DNA of 64,000 bases, taken from NCBI GenBank assembly GCA_947034885.2, contig OX344753.2, forward strand, positions 20,460,001-20,524,000. Reading direction: 5' to 3'. Source of the DNA: Thuidium tamariscinum. Taxonomy: Eukaryota > Streptophyta > Bryopsida > Hypnales > Thuidiaceae. Shown here one piece after another: positions 44,786 to 56,711 of this stretch. The position numbers and the translations under genes are program-made. The notes under the pieces were generated by a model. The model made no database searches. It was not told the DNA's origin and saw only the letters and a list, made by a program, of their open reading frames with translations. Position 1 is the first letter of the stretch; each line of letters begins with the position of its first letter.

Positions 44786-47700
44786 CTTGTGCAACGAAGT
44801 CCTCGAAATGGCACTTTGGAAGGTTCTCTTTTCTCGAATCCTGTACTCAATAACAGCATCAGCAAGGAACGAGAAGACACCGTTCGACTATGCGAAACCA
44901 GCAGTCTGCACAGATATGAAGATTGCATCCCGACGTCAACATCTCCCCGCCCCCGCAATTTCGGAATGCTACCAAAACCCTTGTTTGACATAAATTGAGG
45001 ATCAAGTAAATCACAACTAAACCCTACTCACGGAGAGCGTGTACAGAATATTCTGCACCGTCGACAGATCTTACGATTTACATTAAGCAGATGTGAGCAG
45101 AAGGTGAAAAAGAGACATCAATGGCAGTTGGTAATTAGCAGCGACTGAGGCAAAGTGGAGAAGGAACGTAGACTCTCTAAGCAGTGTTACGCCTTTCAAA
45201 AGATAACCCAACCCGGTTATTTATCGTATCCTAGCCACTAATTGCGCACTGCCAATTGCCGTGCACGTGACCGGAGAATGGAACGGAAATGACAAGTATA
45301 TATCATTTACACAACAGAAACTATTAAAGCCCAGTCGTGAATCCTCCGAAGAAGAGAGTTTTTGTAACACCGTTTTCTAGTGTCTCAAAACATAATTGAA
45401 CATTGAAAAAACTCTACAACTTGTGTGCAATGTGTTTACAAGCAACAGAGCTCAATTTGTGATCTCACTGGCTCACTGACTTCCTTAGCACACGATATAT
45501 CCTTCTCAAATATACCTCACTAAATGTCCTCAAAATTCATGACGTGGATATGTTGAAAACAAAATTCCAAGGACCCGTTCTTCTTCACAACTCACTAATC
45601 AAAAACCCCAACAATTGTTTTCTTAGAACTCAGGAAATCTAGGATGTTATTTTACACACACACAAGTGAAACACGCACGGTAATTGGCTTGGGCACGGTA
45701 TCCAAATTAAGATATGACAAATAGACCTAACGAGAATCTCCGGGAGAGAAGTCGCCATGTCACATAATCGATGCGTGGACCGACAGAAGAGCCACAGCGA
45801 TATTGCAATTAGGCACAACGAATCTGGCCGGAGTCAGAGAGCGCGCAACACGACGAAGAATCAAACCTTCACCTGCGAGTGCCACCGTACCGACCCCCGA
45901 CCGAGGTAATTCCAAACCCAGTACTGCTACTCCATAGCTCACAAACGCATCCATTGTCCTATTCGTCACAATGACAGAATTTCAAAGAAAACGGCACTTC
46001 AATTCCTAAGCCTGTCTAATAAATCATTCTGTATCAATCTTTGTTTTGAGAGCTTCGATCGGACACTTGGATGCCTCATAGTTCCGCTCTCAACACACCA
46101 CTTTGCATTGATTCACAAGCCTGACCATTGATTCTGTTGCAATCTTTTGCGCCCATCACCAACGGACATCACGAGATTGTATGCAACAAGCGGAATCGAA
46201 GTTGGAAAGGAATTACCCACCTGCACGGGCTCCAGGCTCTCAAGGTCTCGCGCTCCAAGGAAGCGATCTGGATGTTGGATTATGTGTGAGCAAACTCATA
46301 AGGTAGGATGAGAAAAAATGAATGGCGAGAAGACGACGAATATTCTGCGGAAGTGCGGAATTGGGAGTGAGATTTTAGGAAAGGATTTTAGGAAAGGACG
46401 AGGACAGCTTCCTTCAGTGGTGGCGCGATTAATAAGCTTCGTAAGTAAGCTTGGTACAGTACTGTAGTGTGATGCTTGAAAGTTTTTTTCAAGAGAATTG
46501 GGAGTTGGAGCATCGACAGTCGTAGACTCGTAGCGGTGGAGCTGGGGATTCTTCTTCTGGGGTGTTGACACTTGTCCTGCTCACGACAGTTTGCCTACTG
46601 GCGGACACCGTGGAACTTATAAATCTGGAAGGACGGACCCTATGACCATGAAAAGAACCTGGAAATGCTCCATTTTTTCCATATAAGGTAGAGGTACTCG
46701 TAGGCGATCACTTAACTACTAAGCGTCACAAACCAAACAACTCTGAAGATGGGACCAATCTAAAAAAGCACCGTAACTTGAATTTGAATTGATTATTGCA
46801 TTCTTCACTATACAGATCAATAGCCAACAACCTCATCAGTGTAAACTCATTTCTTTGGGGGAAATCCATCGTATGGATGCAAACATTATAAGGTTTGATG
46901 AACCCAGTCTCCCAAAATCGAAAGTCTGAAAAACATCCCTTGTGACGTTCAAGGGTTAACCCTTCAATGATGTTGCGGATGTTTGGCGTCTACCGAATGA
47001 CAAAGAATCTTTCCTTCCAGGACAGAAATGCAACTTTTCATCCTCGGTATTGGGGGTGGAAAGGGAAGATCTTCTACAATACTTTGACTTCCAATGCATA
47101 TATTTGGCTTTTTCAAAGTAGGTGATGTCACACGATATCAAAATGCATGGTTTCTGCCGCCACCAGTCCGTCCTTCAAGGGTTAAATGATGTACAATAAA
47201 GTTTATTGGAATGTCCTAGCCTATTTTCAAGATGCAATATAGTTGTACTTGGAAAGTTTGAAAAAATAAAAGAATTTGGCTTCTTATTGCCTCTTATATA
47301 TCATTTTGTAGGATCTCCACCTTCCATTTTGTGAAGTGTGGTGGGAATGACTAATGAGTAGTTCAATAGTATCTCTAAAGACAAAATTAGGTGATAAGTA
47401 TAACAATGGTATCTCTAAAGATAAAATCAATAATTCTATTGTAGTTTGTTGTTGTAATTAGTGGTACATTCACATTGGTTTATATTGACTTATAATATTG
47501 GAAATTATGGCACTTCATTGCAATCGGGACAAAGAAATTGGAGCCACACAAATTGAATGAAGTCCAATTAAAATAGACATTTTATAATACCGATTGCTAG
47601 TAAGTCACAATCATTCATCCATGGACATTGTAGGAAAGGGAACATATTATTGTATGGGATTGTTGTAGTTTAATTTCATTCATGATCTATAAAATAGAGA

Positions 47701-48950
47701 AGGAGAAAATAGATGTTGGTTTTTAAATGACACTCCATACATCTAAAGCACACAAAACTTTAAGACATTGATATTGATTTCTTTGCATTTACATTTAACA
47801 ATTCAACACAAAGTGGATTTCTTGTACTATAGTTTTCCACCAATTATATGCAACTAGCTTTTCAATCATCTCATATGATTGTTAGTTAAAAAGCAATCAA
47901 ATGTTTAAAATTTATCATGGCTAATGAAAACATTGACATCAAGGTTTTCATCACATGATCAAGGCACCTATCATCAAGTTTGAAGGAATCGATTCAAAAA
48001 CCAATATAGAGTTGAGACCATCAACCTCCTTTACCAACCCTTGTAATTAAGCTAGCATAGCCTCATTATATGTGCAATTATTGTTGTAAGCAAACCTTGG
48101 TGAACTAAATGGCAACGGCTACTTATTGATCATTGAATGGAAGTAGAATTGACAATTGTCAATAATTGAGGTCTCCAACCACCCTCATTTTGAAATTGAG
48201 TAAGAAATTATTCATAGTGAAGGAATTTTGATATCTTAAAAGTTCTCATTCTCAATGTACCCAAATGAAAAACTGCATAAAAACTATGTTGATCTCCCAA
48301 TGAAAACATGCTCTTACATATGGTTATATCAAAATGCTTTCAAGTGAAGCAAATAGTATTCTCTACACTATCCTACATCTAAAAGACAATTCTAGAAAAA
48401 GGTTTCTTGATTGTCATGTAATTCAAAGCAAACACTTACTAGTTGATTGATAAGCTCATGATTTGATACCAAAATGAGACATATGTATCACAACCAAATT
48501 TTGAATGGAATGATAGTAGTTTTTGACTTTTTGCTAAGTCATGACATGAATTTTCTATACTTTGAGAGTTTAAAAAAGAATTTATCAAAAATATGTTTAT
48601 TGAAATGAGCCTTGAAATTTCCTTCAATATGAAATTAGCAAGGAATATATTAAGATTAGATAAAGAAGAAGCACTTTAAAAAAAAAAGGTGTCACATTTG
48701 AATACCATTCAAACTAGATATAGTACTTGTTGAAAATGAAAACAATCTTTCTCCAATAAACAAGAAGAAAGTTACCAACAACAAGCTCTAAGCAAGAAAC
48801 TCATTGATATTTGTAGTCTAACATAATTGACTTGCAAAAAAAATTAAAACTACAAACTACTCTATAATATTGCGTAGATCAACTCCTCAAATCTTTTGTT
48901 AATGGCTCTATCTACCAATATGAAAGAGGCTTCTTCATAATGTGTCATGG
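44786..48950. other. interval between GHR and the protein kinase
   Basis: The first ~250 bases may hold the true N-terminal exon of GHR: a minus-strand frame opening at 44991 (MSNKGFGSIPKLRGRG..., Ser/Arg-rich) resembles a transit peptide but is out of frame. GC-rich sequence continues to ~46600 with short minus-strand frames (45760-45969, 46296-46571) that I cannot identify. A 230-bp TIR-like repeat is at 46955-47186. From 47200 to 48950 the DNA is AT-rich and I see nothing coding. Confidence 0.5.
46955..47186. mobile_element. short TIR-like element with TTAACCCTT ends
   Basis: Left end TTAACCCTTCAATGATG and right end (reverse complement) TTAACCCTTGAAGGACGG. The interior contains GGAAGATCTTCTACAATACT and TTTGACTTCCAATGCAT, matching GGAAGATCTTCTACAGTTCT and TTTGACTTCAAATGTGC at 61128-61165. 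Together these define a ~230-250 bp non-autonomous repeat with at least two copies in the window. Confidence 0.7.
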
Positions 48951-50678
48951 CTATAGAAACACACTTTTCAATGATGTGTACTTGTCCAAGCTATACAAAG
49001 AAAATGTAGAAGCTGTAGATTTTGGAGCATAAAATGGCAAGTGCTTGCATATATCACATGCTTCATTACGGTTTGTTCCAATGTTCTGCTTGCTTCTAAG
49101 TACTTCATGACATATATCATGTCGATTCACAAGTGTTGAAAATTGAGGTCGTTTTTGTTTCTCTTCTTCCCAAGCATTCCAAATAGAGTTCCAACTTGCA
49201 GCTTCCTCTAGATCAAAATGATCCATTACACCAATATTGTTATCCACATAACCTTCTCGCATTTTGATGAAAACAATTGTTTGCATGAGACAACAAAGTG
49301 GCATAAATTCAGGAATAAGGAATGGACATGTAGCAATGAACATTTGCCCCTTGAATTGAATGGTGTTAAAGAAACTCAACCTCAAAAGACCCTTGGAAGA
49401 TGGCAACACAGGGTGCTCTAAAAATGATTGCAATCCAAATTGGACCTTAAATTGCTCAATAGCATCACCGAATTCAACAATCCATCCAGTAAAGTTCTCT
49501 TGATTGTACTTTGTAGAAACCACATGAACCAATTCCTTCAACTCAAGGAAATTGGATTCAAGGCTAGAATTCATCAACCGAAGGCTCTCATCATTGCCAT
49601 TGTTGAAAATTGGAGTATACACCTCTATTCCTTCAACAAAACCTTTCAATTCTGATACAATATCAACAAAGGATGGTCGAGTAGTAGGGTCATGGTGCCA
49701 ACACTTGTTCAATAACTCTTTCATTTTGGGATTGAGATTTGAAGGTAGCTTGGGTCTCTCACCAGACAAAACCACATCATAATTTCCCAACCGCATACCT
49801 TCAAATGGAATGCGACCTGTCAAAATTTCATAGCAAGTCATTGCAAAGCCGTACACATCTGATTTTGTTGTAAATGGAAGGGCTTGCAACAAGTCTCTAT
49901 ATAGAGATGTGTCAACATCTCCTGAATTATAAAGATGTACCATGTCTTTTAACCCTTGCAAGATTTCAGGAGCTCTCCAAAAACCTGTTCCAATAACTGT
50001 AGGTGAAATATCAAAGTCACCAATAAATGCAGCTGCAGGAGTGTCGTCATCTTCCTTGATATTCATAACAAAGACATTGTCTGCCTTGAGATCACGGTGT
50101 AATACATTGAGTGAATGCAAATAAGCCATACCTATAGCAAGTTCGATGATGGTCCCCATTGCAACAGGGCCATAGAAAGGTCTTCCCTTGTAAACTCTCT
50201 TCTTCATATGCTTGTCAATACATTCACGAAGACTGCAATCGTATTTCTCCATTACAAGGCAAAAAGAATCGTTATAAGTGAAGTAGCCAAAGAATCTGCA
50301 AATATAATGGCAATCTGTAAAGGTAAAGAGTTCTTCTGGCCATTGACCAAAGCGACTCTCAAGAAGCTTGCCCTTGAATGCCTTGATAGCACAATGCCCA
50401 CTTGTTGGAAATTCTTTGTTGTTCGGATCTTTCCAAAGAAACTTTGCGTTGTAAACTTTGCCTTGACCACCTTCACCAATTTGCTCAAGCATTTGAATTT
50501 GATCACTTACAAATTTGAACACCCTCCTCCTTGGAAGTATACGAATGTTATTGTCCTCTGATTGTGGTACATCGTCAATAGAGGTCCAATACAAGCTTGT
50601 TGATGATGAAGCTTCGAAATGTTCCTTCGTATCACAAAAAACAATCACTGTGGATTCCTCAACTTGTTGGTCTTCCAT
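48951..50678 (-). CDS. serine/threonine (or dual) protein kinase with altered DFG motif, 575 aa
   Basis: Kinase domain at ~62-345: glycine loop GEGGQGKV (68-75), Lys99 in CAIKAF, catalytic loop HRDLKADN (194-201), magnesium motif DFD (221-223) instead of DFG, APE at 236-238, TKSDVYGFAM (271-280), and Arg334 in RPSF. Asp221, Lys99, Asp196 and Asn201 are all kept, so catalysis is possible. Residues 1-61 are acidic and polar. Residues ~350-575 form a C-terminal region with no domain I recognise, containing a Cys-rich segment (RNEACDICKHLPFYA). There is no signal peptide or transmembrane helix. An acceptor-like AG lies 3 bases before the ATG (ACTTAG|GCAATG), so the gene probably has one or more upstream exons, non-coding or coding. 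It resembles TKL-type kinases that are expanded in mosses, but the subfamily is not certain. Confidence 0.88.
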   Translation of the reverse strand: MEDQQVEESTVIVFCDTKEHFEASSSTSLYWTSIDDVPQSEDNNIRILPRRRVFKFVSDQIQMLEQIGEGGQGKVYNAKFLWKDPNNKEFPTSGHCAIKAFKGKLLESRFGQWPEELFTFTDCHYICRFFGYFTYNDSFCLVMEKYDCSLRECIDKHMKKRVYKGRPFYGPVAMGTIIELAIGMAYLHSLNVLHRDLKADNVFVMNIKEDDDTPAAAFIGDFDISPTVIGTGFWRAPEILQGLKDMVHLYNSGDVDTSLYRDLLQALPFTTKSDVYGFAMTCYEILTGRIPFEGMRLGNYDVVLSGERPKLPSNLNPKMKELLNKCWHHDPTTRPSFVDIVSELKGFVEGIEVYTPIFNNGNDESLRLMNSSLESNFLELKELVHVVSTKYNQENFTGWIVEFGDAIEQFKVQFGLQSFLEHPVLPSSKGLLRLSFFNTIQFKGQMFIATCPFLIPEFMPLCCLMQTIVFIKMREGYVDNNIGVMDHFDLEEAASWNSIWNAWEEEKQKRPQFSTLVNRHDICHEVLRSKQNIGTNRNEACDICKHLPFYAPKSTASTFSLYSLDKYTSLKSVFL

Positions 50679-53600
50679 TGCCTAAGTAATTTTGCCAAAC
50701 ATTGAACATAGTTAGATCAATGTCACAAGATTTGAGGTGAATCAATGCATCTGAATATTACTAATACTTGATTCTTTTCATCTCGTTACCCTCAACCTTC
50801 AACTCCTACATGTCATACTACTTTCATACAAGAAGAAAGTGCATAACATACTTTCAAGTAAAAATGCAATTATCTGAGTCTGTTTTTAGCATGTGCTTCT
50901 AAGAACATCCTATTCATCTAAGGCACTACCACCTAACATGTAATAACCATAAAACCATGTTGTAAGGTAGCATAAGTGTGAAGCTCTCAACTACAAGTAA
51001 CAAGCTGAAGACAATCTAAAGCCTCTTTTAACCCTTAAGCATTTCAATTCTTTTTTGAATTTTTGCTCATTTTCGCTTATAACTTTGTACCGATATATCA
51101 TTTACCAAAATTTAATGAATTTGGTCATTAAGGAAGGTTGTCTTTTCTAGATTCAAGTATTACATTTGATAAATGAGAAGTTAATTGGATGAAAAAGTGC
51201 CTTGAAGCCCTCTGGTCATCGTCCAGAATATGGACATCTGAGTGCTTCAAGTTAAGGATAATATCGATGACATGAAGTTACAAAAGGAATAAAGGTGACG
51301 ATTGTCACAAACACAAATGGATACAACATTTGTCTAACAGTCACTCACTCGGCATCCTCATGTGAAAATATGAGCAAGACATATTATTGCCCAAGAACTT
51401 CTACACCCTAACCACATCGTATATGCGTAAGATCAATGCAGGAAGGAAACCATGGCCAACAATAAGCCCAACAATTTCAGTAGCCCAACAGAGACCTCAA
51501 AAATCAAGACTCTACAAGGCAGATAACGCAAGTCTCTCAAACGCAATTCCCTGTGCGAGTCTCACTTTACCCAGCGATGCTTGAAAACAAGACAACTATC
51601 AAGATCACATCTCCTTAAAACGGAAACAATAACAGACAGCAAAAGAGTGAATTTTGCAAAGAAACGTCAGACTCACAAGGCATTGAACAGAGATTCTCCA
51701 CGATGAACCCATCATAAAACTCTGGTGATGGGTTTCAAAGATAAGCTCTAAAGCAGACGGTTGATCGAAAAGCTTGAGTGCAAACAGCGGAGGCAAACAG
51801 CGGAGGCAACCTTACGCACTTAACCGCAACAAGTCAAATCCATGAGCAAATGGTTTAGAAACTGTACCTGCGGTTGCAACTTCCACTTGGTAATCTCCTC
51901 AAAATACACTCCAGCAATGAGAAACAAACGAGCGAAGTCCCAGATCGAGTCGCCAAGACAAGTAGCTGCAGAGATGTGACGCGAAACATAAACTTCTTGC
52001 AGTAGAGAGTGAGCAAATGGACGCGGCAATGCCAACAATCGCGCTGCTATTTCTATGAACGCGTTGTCAGAGCGCGCCTTAGCACGCAGCTGCAGGGTTG
52101 CAACTGTACTACTGTAGTGAGACGAGCTGTTTGTGGGGTGAGGGCTGGAACGCGGGCAGCCTGCATTCGGCGCTGCTCCCCCTCCCGCCTGCGACGGAGA
52201 CGTTAATACCCTCCCACCCCCAAGCTATTTTTGGATCCACTCGGCAGTCTGCGTAACAGGGAGAATCGGTCCGCCCCGTTCGTCGTCCATCCCTGACTGC
52301 AGATCACCGTCTACATGTGTAACGCGTCTTCTTTCGGACACTCCTCTTGTTGGTTAGGAAGCTTGAATCTGATGGTTTAGGGTATCTTTCTCCTGTATCA
52401 AAGTAGGGCAGGTTTGGGTTTGCCAAGTTGTGAAGTTTTCCGCCGCTTGAATCGTCCAGGTAAGATGAAGAAACGCAGAGGATAGCTCCACACAATGCTT
52501 ATCTCTAGTAATGTGATGCAGACACAGATTGAGTCCACCCCTCAGCAGGGTTCCTGCAAAACAAAAACACTGCAATGGAAGATCTTCAAGCCCCAGCATG
52601 GGTGACAGGTTATAAAACTCGTGCATTCGTTAGGAGATTGACTGCCACCAGCGGATACTCTGGCAAATCGTCATCTTTTAGCATCGAAAAAACTCAACCC
52701 TTGCACTTTCGTAAACAATCAGAATCAATTACACCAAATTGCAGTCAGTTTCTAAAACCGATCCTTCCGTAATCATGGCAGTCTACTAAGGGTCGATTTT
52801 GGGTAGAAATGTTTTCAGCACCTTGAAATTCAGAGATTAACCACCTAGTGCTAAAAAAGAGCTGAAGAATTTGGGATCTCCCACGAACTCCCAACACAAC
52901 ACAACAAAAAATTTTATACTTCGTAGTTGAAACCATGCTTGAATTCTTATTTAGAAGATGTTACGTGTAGTTACATTATGCTCACGCAAGTGATTGTACG
53001 CATAAGTTATTGTGTTTAGTTAAAACTGTGAAGTACGTCTTCGATTTTGAGTTTCATTTGGAGAAACACTCAGACACCATATACGCTTGCTTCCGCACCT
53101 CAACTACATTTAGGGTATGTGCCAATCATCGCAGTCGTGTGATGACATTCCAATCCTCCATTCTGTCAAATGCTAAGCAGGCATCACCAGCACTTCCGCT
53201 CTTTGCATAAAAGTAAATTAACACAACCCATCTGACTCAAATTCCGGCAAACTAAGGTGTTACTAGGCAATATGCACAGACACGGTTCTAAAACTCTAAT
53301 CGAAGCAATTAATTTCTATTTTGAATCTATTTTGAATCTTGTCTCCAATCTCCCAATGAGAGAAGGTCAATCTAGATCTACGCAACTAAATATCTGAGAG
53401 TGCTGAATGTGGGTGCGAGGGCTGGGGCTTTGGCTTGCAAGAATTAAGCGGGATTTGAGGATACACAAGAAGCCTGCGGTTATTGTTCAGGTAATAAGAT
53501 TCGAGAAGACTGTTGCCTGAAAACCATCTTGCGGGAGGTTCCATAAACTTGTTGAATATGAAAGTCGATCCTCTGCCTTCACCAAGACTTACTTAGCCTA

Positions 53601-55377
53601 AATTAAATTCAGAACGTACGAAGTGAAACTCTCTCTTCATCCATATCCTTTACTTCAAATTATTGCTTCAAAGACTAACACTGCTTAAGCTATTTGCTTC
53701 AATAACTGATGCTCTCATAAACTTGCACATATCCAGAGGAGGAGAGAAGATCTCATCTCAACTCAAAGGAGCCAGAACTGCCAGAACATTTTTCAGTAAA
53801 CTTTTCATGAAAGATACATGGAACTGAAATCTAGCGCAAGTCTGTTCATATTTTTTGGACCTTTGTGGGATTAGTTACAGATTTTGAAGTTGGAATCACA
53901 CAAGTCTCAAAAAGCCTCCTCATCAAATGCAATTGGTACATTAATTGAAGAATGCATCATGTACTTGAGTGTTAACTTAGAGAACGCTTTTAGAGCCAAG
54001 TTGCTTTATAGACCTCCTACCATGTGCTACAATTCATATTGACGAATTATGCTGAGTCAAAGGTCCTTTTACTTTCACTTGTAAGCATTTGTAATTTTGA
54101 TGTGGGCCAACGTCAACATTTTGGGTAACATATTTGCAATTCTATAGGAGCTAAGCTAAGGGATGTGCTAAATCGTTTCTTTTTTTTAATTATTGTTAGC
54201 CATGTAATTTTGATGGATCAAACTAGTTAAAAATAGTACAAATAGGCATCTTTGTCTTGAAAATTATCACCTCATGAACAATGTGAAAAGATCGAAAAAA
54301 GTTATGATGCTTGCATTGCAAGTGGAGTCACAAAACCTTGGTTTACATTCACATGGATGTGATCCTATAAAAGTATTGATGTTGAAAATGTACATGAACC
54401 ACATAGGTGTATAAAGGGTATTTACAAGAATATTCAATAGGAAACAAGAGAATGTACATGAATCAAGGCTTTTTTTTTCATATTTGAAGAAGTGCCGTAG
54501 TGGTGATAGAAAATGTTATAGTGGTGCTCCAAATTGCAACATTCATCCACTTATTGGATGTATAGTAAGGTTTCCATCCACAACCAAGCGATTTCATCTA
54601 ATATTTTTTTAAATTTCAAAGTTGCTTGGCAATTTCATCCAAGTTTTTTGGAATTTTTTGGAGTGTTCTTCAGCCAGATTATTTTTTCTAGTGCAATCTG
54701 GCACCAGAAAGCCAAAAAAGAAAAGCCCTGCTGGCCATTGGGAAGAGGGTATAGTTATCAATCTTGGTTTGTGTCTTTGGATTCACGTGTGAAGTGGAAC
54801 AACTTACGTTGCGTTTCATAACAGGGGTGTCGGGCCTTGCAATCATACTCCAAGATTTTTATTAAATTGTTTACCAAATTAACCCCACACAACTCAGTAT
54901 CCGTTCCTACAAAGGGATTCGAGGGGAAGTCAGATTACCAATACAATTTCAGAGCCTACCATGAGGTCAAAGTTCTCATCAGGAGAAAAGAAAATTCATT
55001 CTCGGTGAAACACATGCATGTGCATTTTCAAGATCACTCCAAAGCATGCTTTGTCTTGAAATTCACGTAGTTTGGGCTGAAGTGGTTTCCCCTACAGCTT
55101 TCGAACAAAATCATGCAAAGCCAGATGCACTGGATTTCTGCAACACCTCGGACTCTAACTAGCAAGTGCCGTGATCAGGATGAAGCCACTGTCTGCGGCA
55201 TTTGATCACCAGAACACCATAAAATCAAAACCATACTCCGCTGAAAACACAGGTGCAATCGTCAGTCTCGTTATCGCTTCTCCTACAATTTACAGACTGA
55301 TTTCCAACTCCAAAGCTCCACTGCTACCAACAGGCAACAGGAGCGTACATTCAAAGTTCAGTCTAGATGATGACAAG
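50679..55377. other. interval between the kinase and the NTF2-like gene
   Basis: Candidate 5' exons of the kinase on the minus strand: an open frame from ~52190 down to a donor-like CAG|GTACAG at 51868, and another ending at TT|GTGAGT at 51677. GC rises in 51700-52650, then falls. A tandem 13-base duplication GCAAACAGCGGAG lies at 51783-51808. Repeat pieces occur at 53790-54050 and 54505-54740. Many short frames in 52.3-55.3 kb overlap on both strands and none looks like a real gene. Confidence 0.5.
54505..54740. repeat. dispersed repeat family 2, copy B
   Basis: Same order of blocks as 28090-28330, ending GCAATCTGGCACCAGAAAGCC. The 95-codon open frame across it is explained by the repeat and is not taken as a gene. 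Confidence 0.7.
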
Positions 55378-56601
55378 CTATTGAGCATCAGGCCGGAGAT
55401 ACCGTCGCTGGGACTCTTGGATGGGGACATCGTTGGCACTCATGTCACGCCGACGCATGAGCCCGTTCTCCTCGAACTCCCACAACTCATTTCCATGCGT
55501 CCGAAACCTGCAAACAACAAATACGCACGGTCTATTGTTGAAGAAGCCAATTTTTATTATTATTAACCAACACAACTAGTCCTTCATAACTTTGGCATAC
55601 TGTATCCAAACACTGCAACGCATCCCTTGGTGGGCACTCTCCTTCATATGAACACATGAAAATTTGACAATCAAATCGTAAGAAATTAATCTCAAGAACA
55701 GAGGAGGCCATTTCAAGCGTCCCTTGAGGGCAAAACCTATTGCAACAGATACCTAAACGTGCAACACCCCAAAACCTTGCACGATTACATACTGAATTTG
55801 AGAATGTACACGTCAACATCAGAACTCGCGTCAGAATTTAGATCATCTACCGATAAAACTTTGAACGTTTAGAACTTTTGCATGTCGTATCCAAATACGG
55901 CAAACTATGATGCATCGAAATCTCGTTGCAATTGCTAACAAGAATCGATTAACAAAAATTCGTCAGGATAATGATAGCAACTACACACAGAGAGTCGCAA
56001 TTAGGTGTGATTCCAAAGTCTTGCACGATACATACTGATTTTGAGAATGTATACCTCAAAACCAGAACTCGTACCAGATTTTAGCTCATCTACCGACAGA
56101 ACTTTGAACGCTGATAACTTTTGCATGTCCTATCCAAATCAGACACACTCTGATGCATCGAAATCCCCTTGCAATTGCTAACAAGAATCGATATGCAAAG
56201 TTGGTGAGATTAACGATAGAAACTACACACAGAGAATCGCAATGAGATATGCATCGGGGAATTTCTTCCAGTGAGAGAAGAGAACTAACTAACCATTGTC
56301 CGGACTCATTGCGCCACTCGTACTCGAACCGCACGGCAATGTGGTTGTCCGTGAAGGCCCAGAGCTCCTTCATCAGTCGGTAGTCGTGCTCCTGCGCCCA
56401 TTTGCGTGTGAGAAACTCTTTGATGGCGTCCCGGCCCTTGAAAAACTCCGTGCGGTTGCGCCACTCCGAATCCTTGGTGTACGCCAACGCCACCACGTCA
56501 GGGTTCCGGGTGTTCCACGCCGCTTCCGCGGCCTTCACTTTCGCCAGCGCTGATTCCCGTGTAAAGGGAGGAAATGGTGGCTTCTGTTCCACTTCCGCCA
56601 T
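55378..56601 (-). CDS. NTF2-like / DUF1348 family protein, 2 exons, 145 aa
   Basis: Small alpha+beta-barrel protein of the SnoaL/NTF2-like superfamily; function unknown, no established substrate. Exon 1 56294-56601, exon 2 55378-55507; 438 nt, phase 2 junction through a Trp codon. Family signature residues are visible throughout: [65 protein letters not shown], then across the junction [29 protein letters not shown] and ES-RRY near the C-terminus. Length is typical of the family. Most members are bacterial or fungal, with scattered plant homologues, so ancient transfer has to be considered, but the intron shows it is long established. The start [18 protein letters not shown] fits the family start. 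Confidence 0.93.
55779..56245. repeat. tandem duplication within the NTF2-like intron, ~244 bp period
   Basis: GCACGAT-ACATACTGA-TTTGAGAATGTA starts at 55779 and at 56023; AACTTTGAACG, CTATCCAAAT-type, GATGCATCGAAATC, GCAATTGCTAACAAGAATCG and ACTACACACAGAGA follow in the same order in both copies. A weaker third piece (ACTTTGGCATACTGTATCC, near 55589) suggests an earlier copy. The array makes up most of the 786-bp intron. Confidence 0.85.
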
Positions 56602-56711
56602 CTCAAGAAGCTACACACATTAACAGATGATCACACACACGCATGAATTCATTAAAACTCATAGTGAATTTGAACTCATCACACCACTCATCAAGCCTCC
56701 ATGCTCCTCTG

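Noticed and set aside
45760-46571. Minus-strand frames that might be 5' exons of GHR
   Set aside because: One ends at a good CAG|GTGAAG donor, but its phase does not join any acceptor in frame with the GHR exon.
54534-54821. 95-codon plus-strand frame
   Set aside because: Lies across a dispersed repeat whose other copy (28090-28330) has no such frame.
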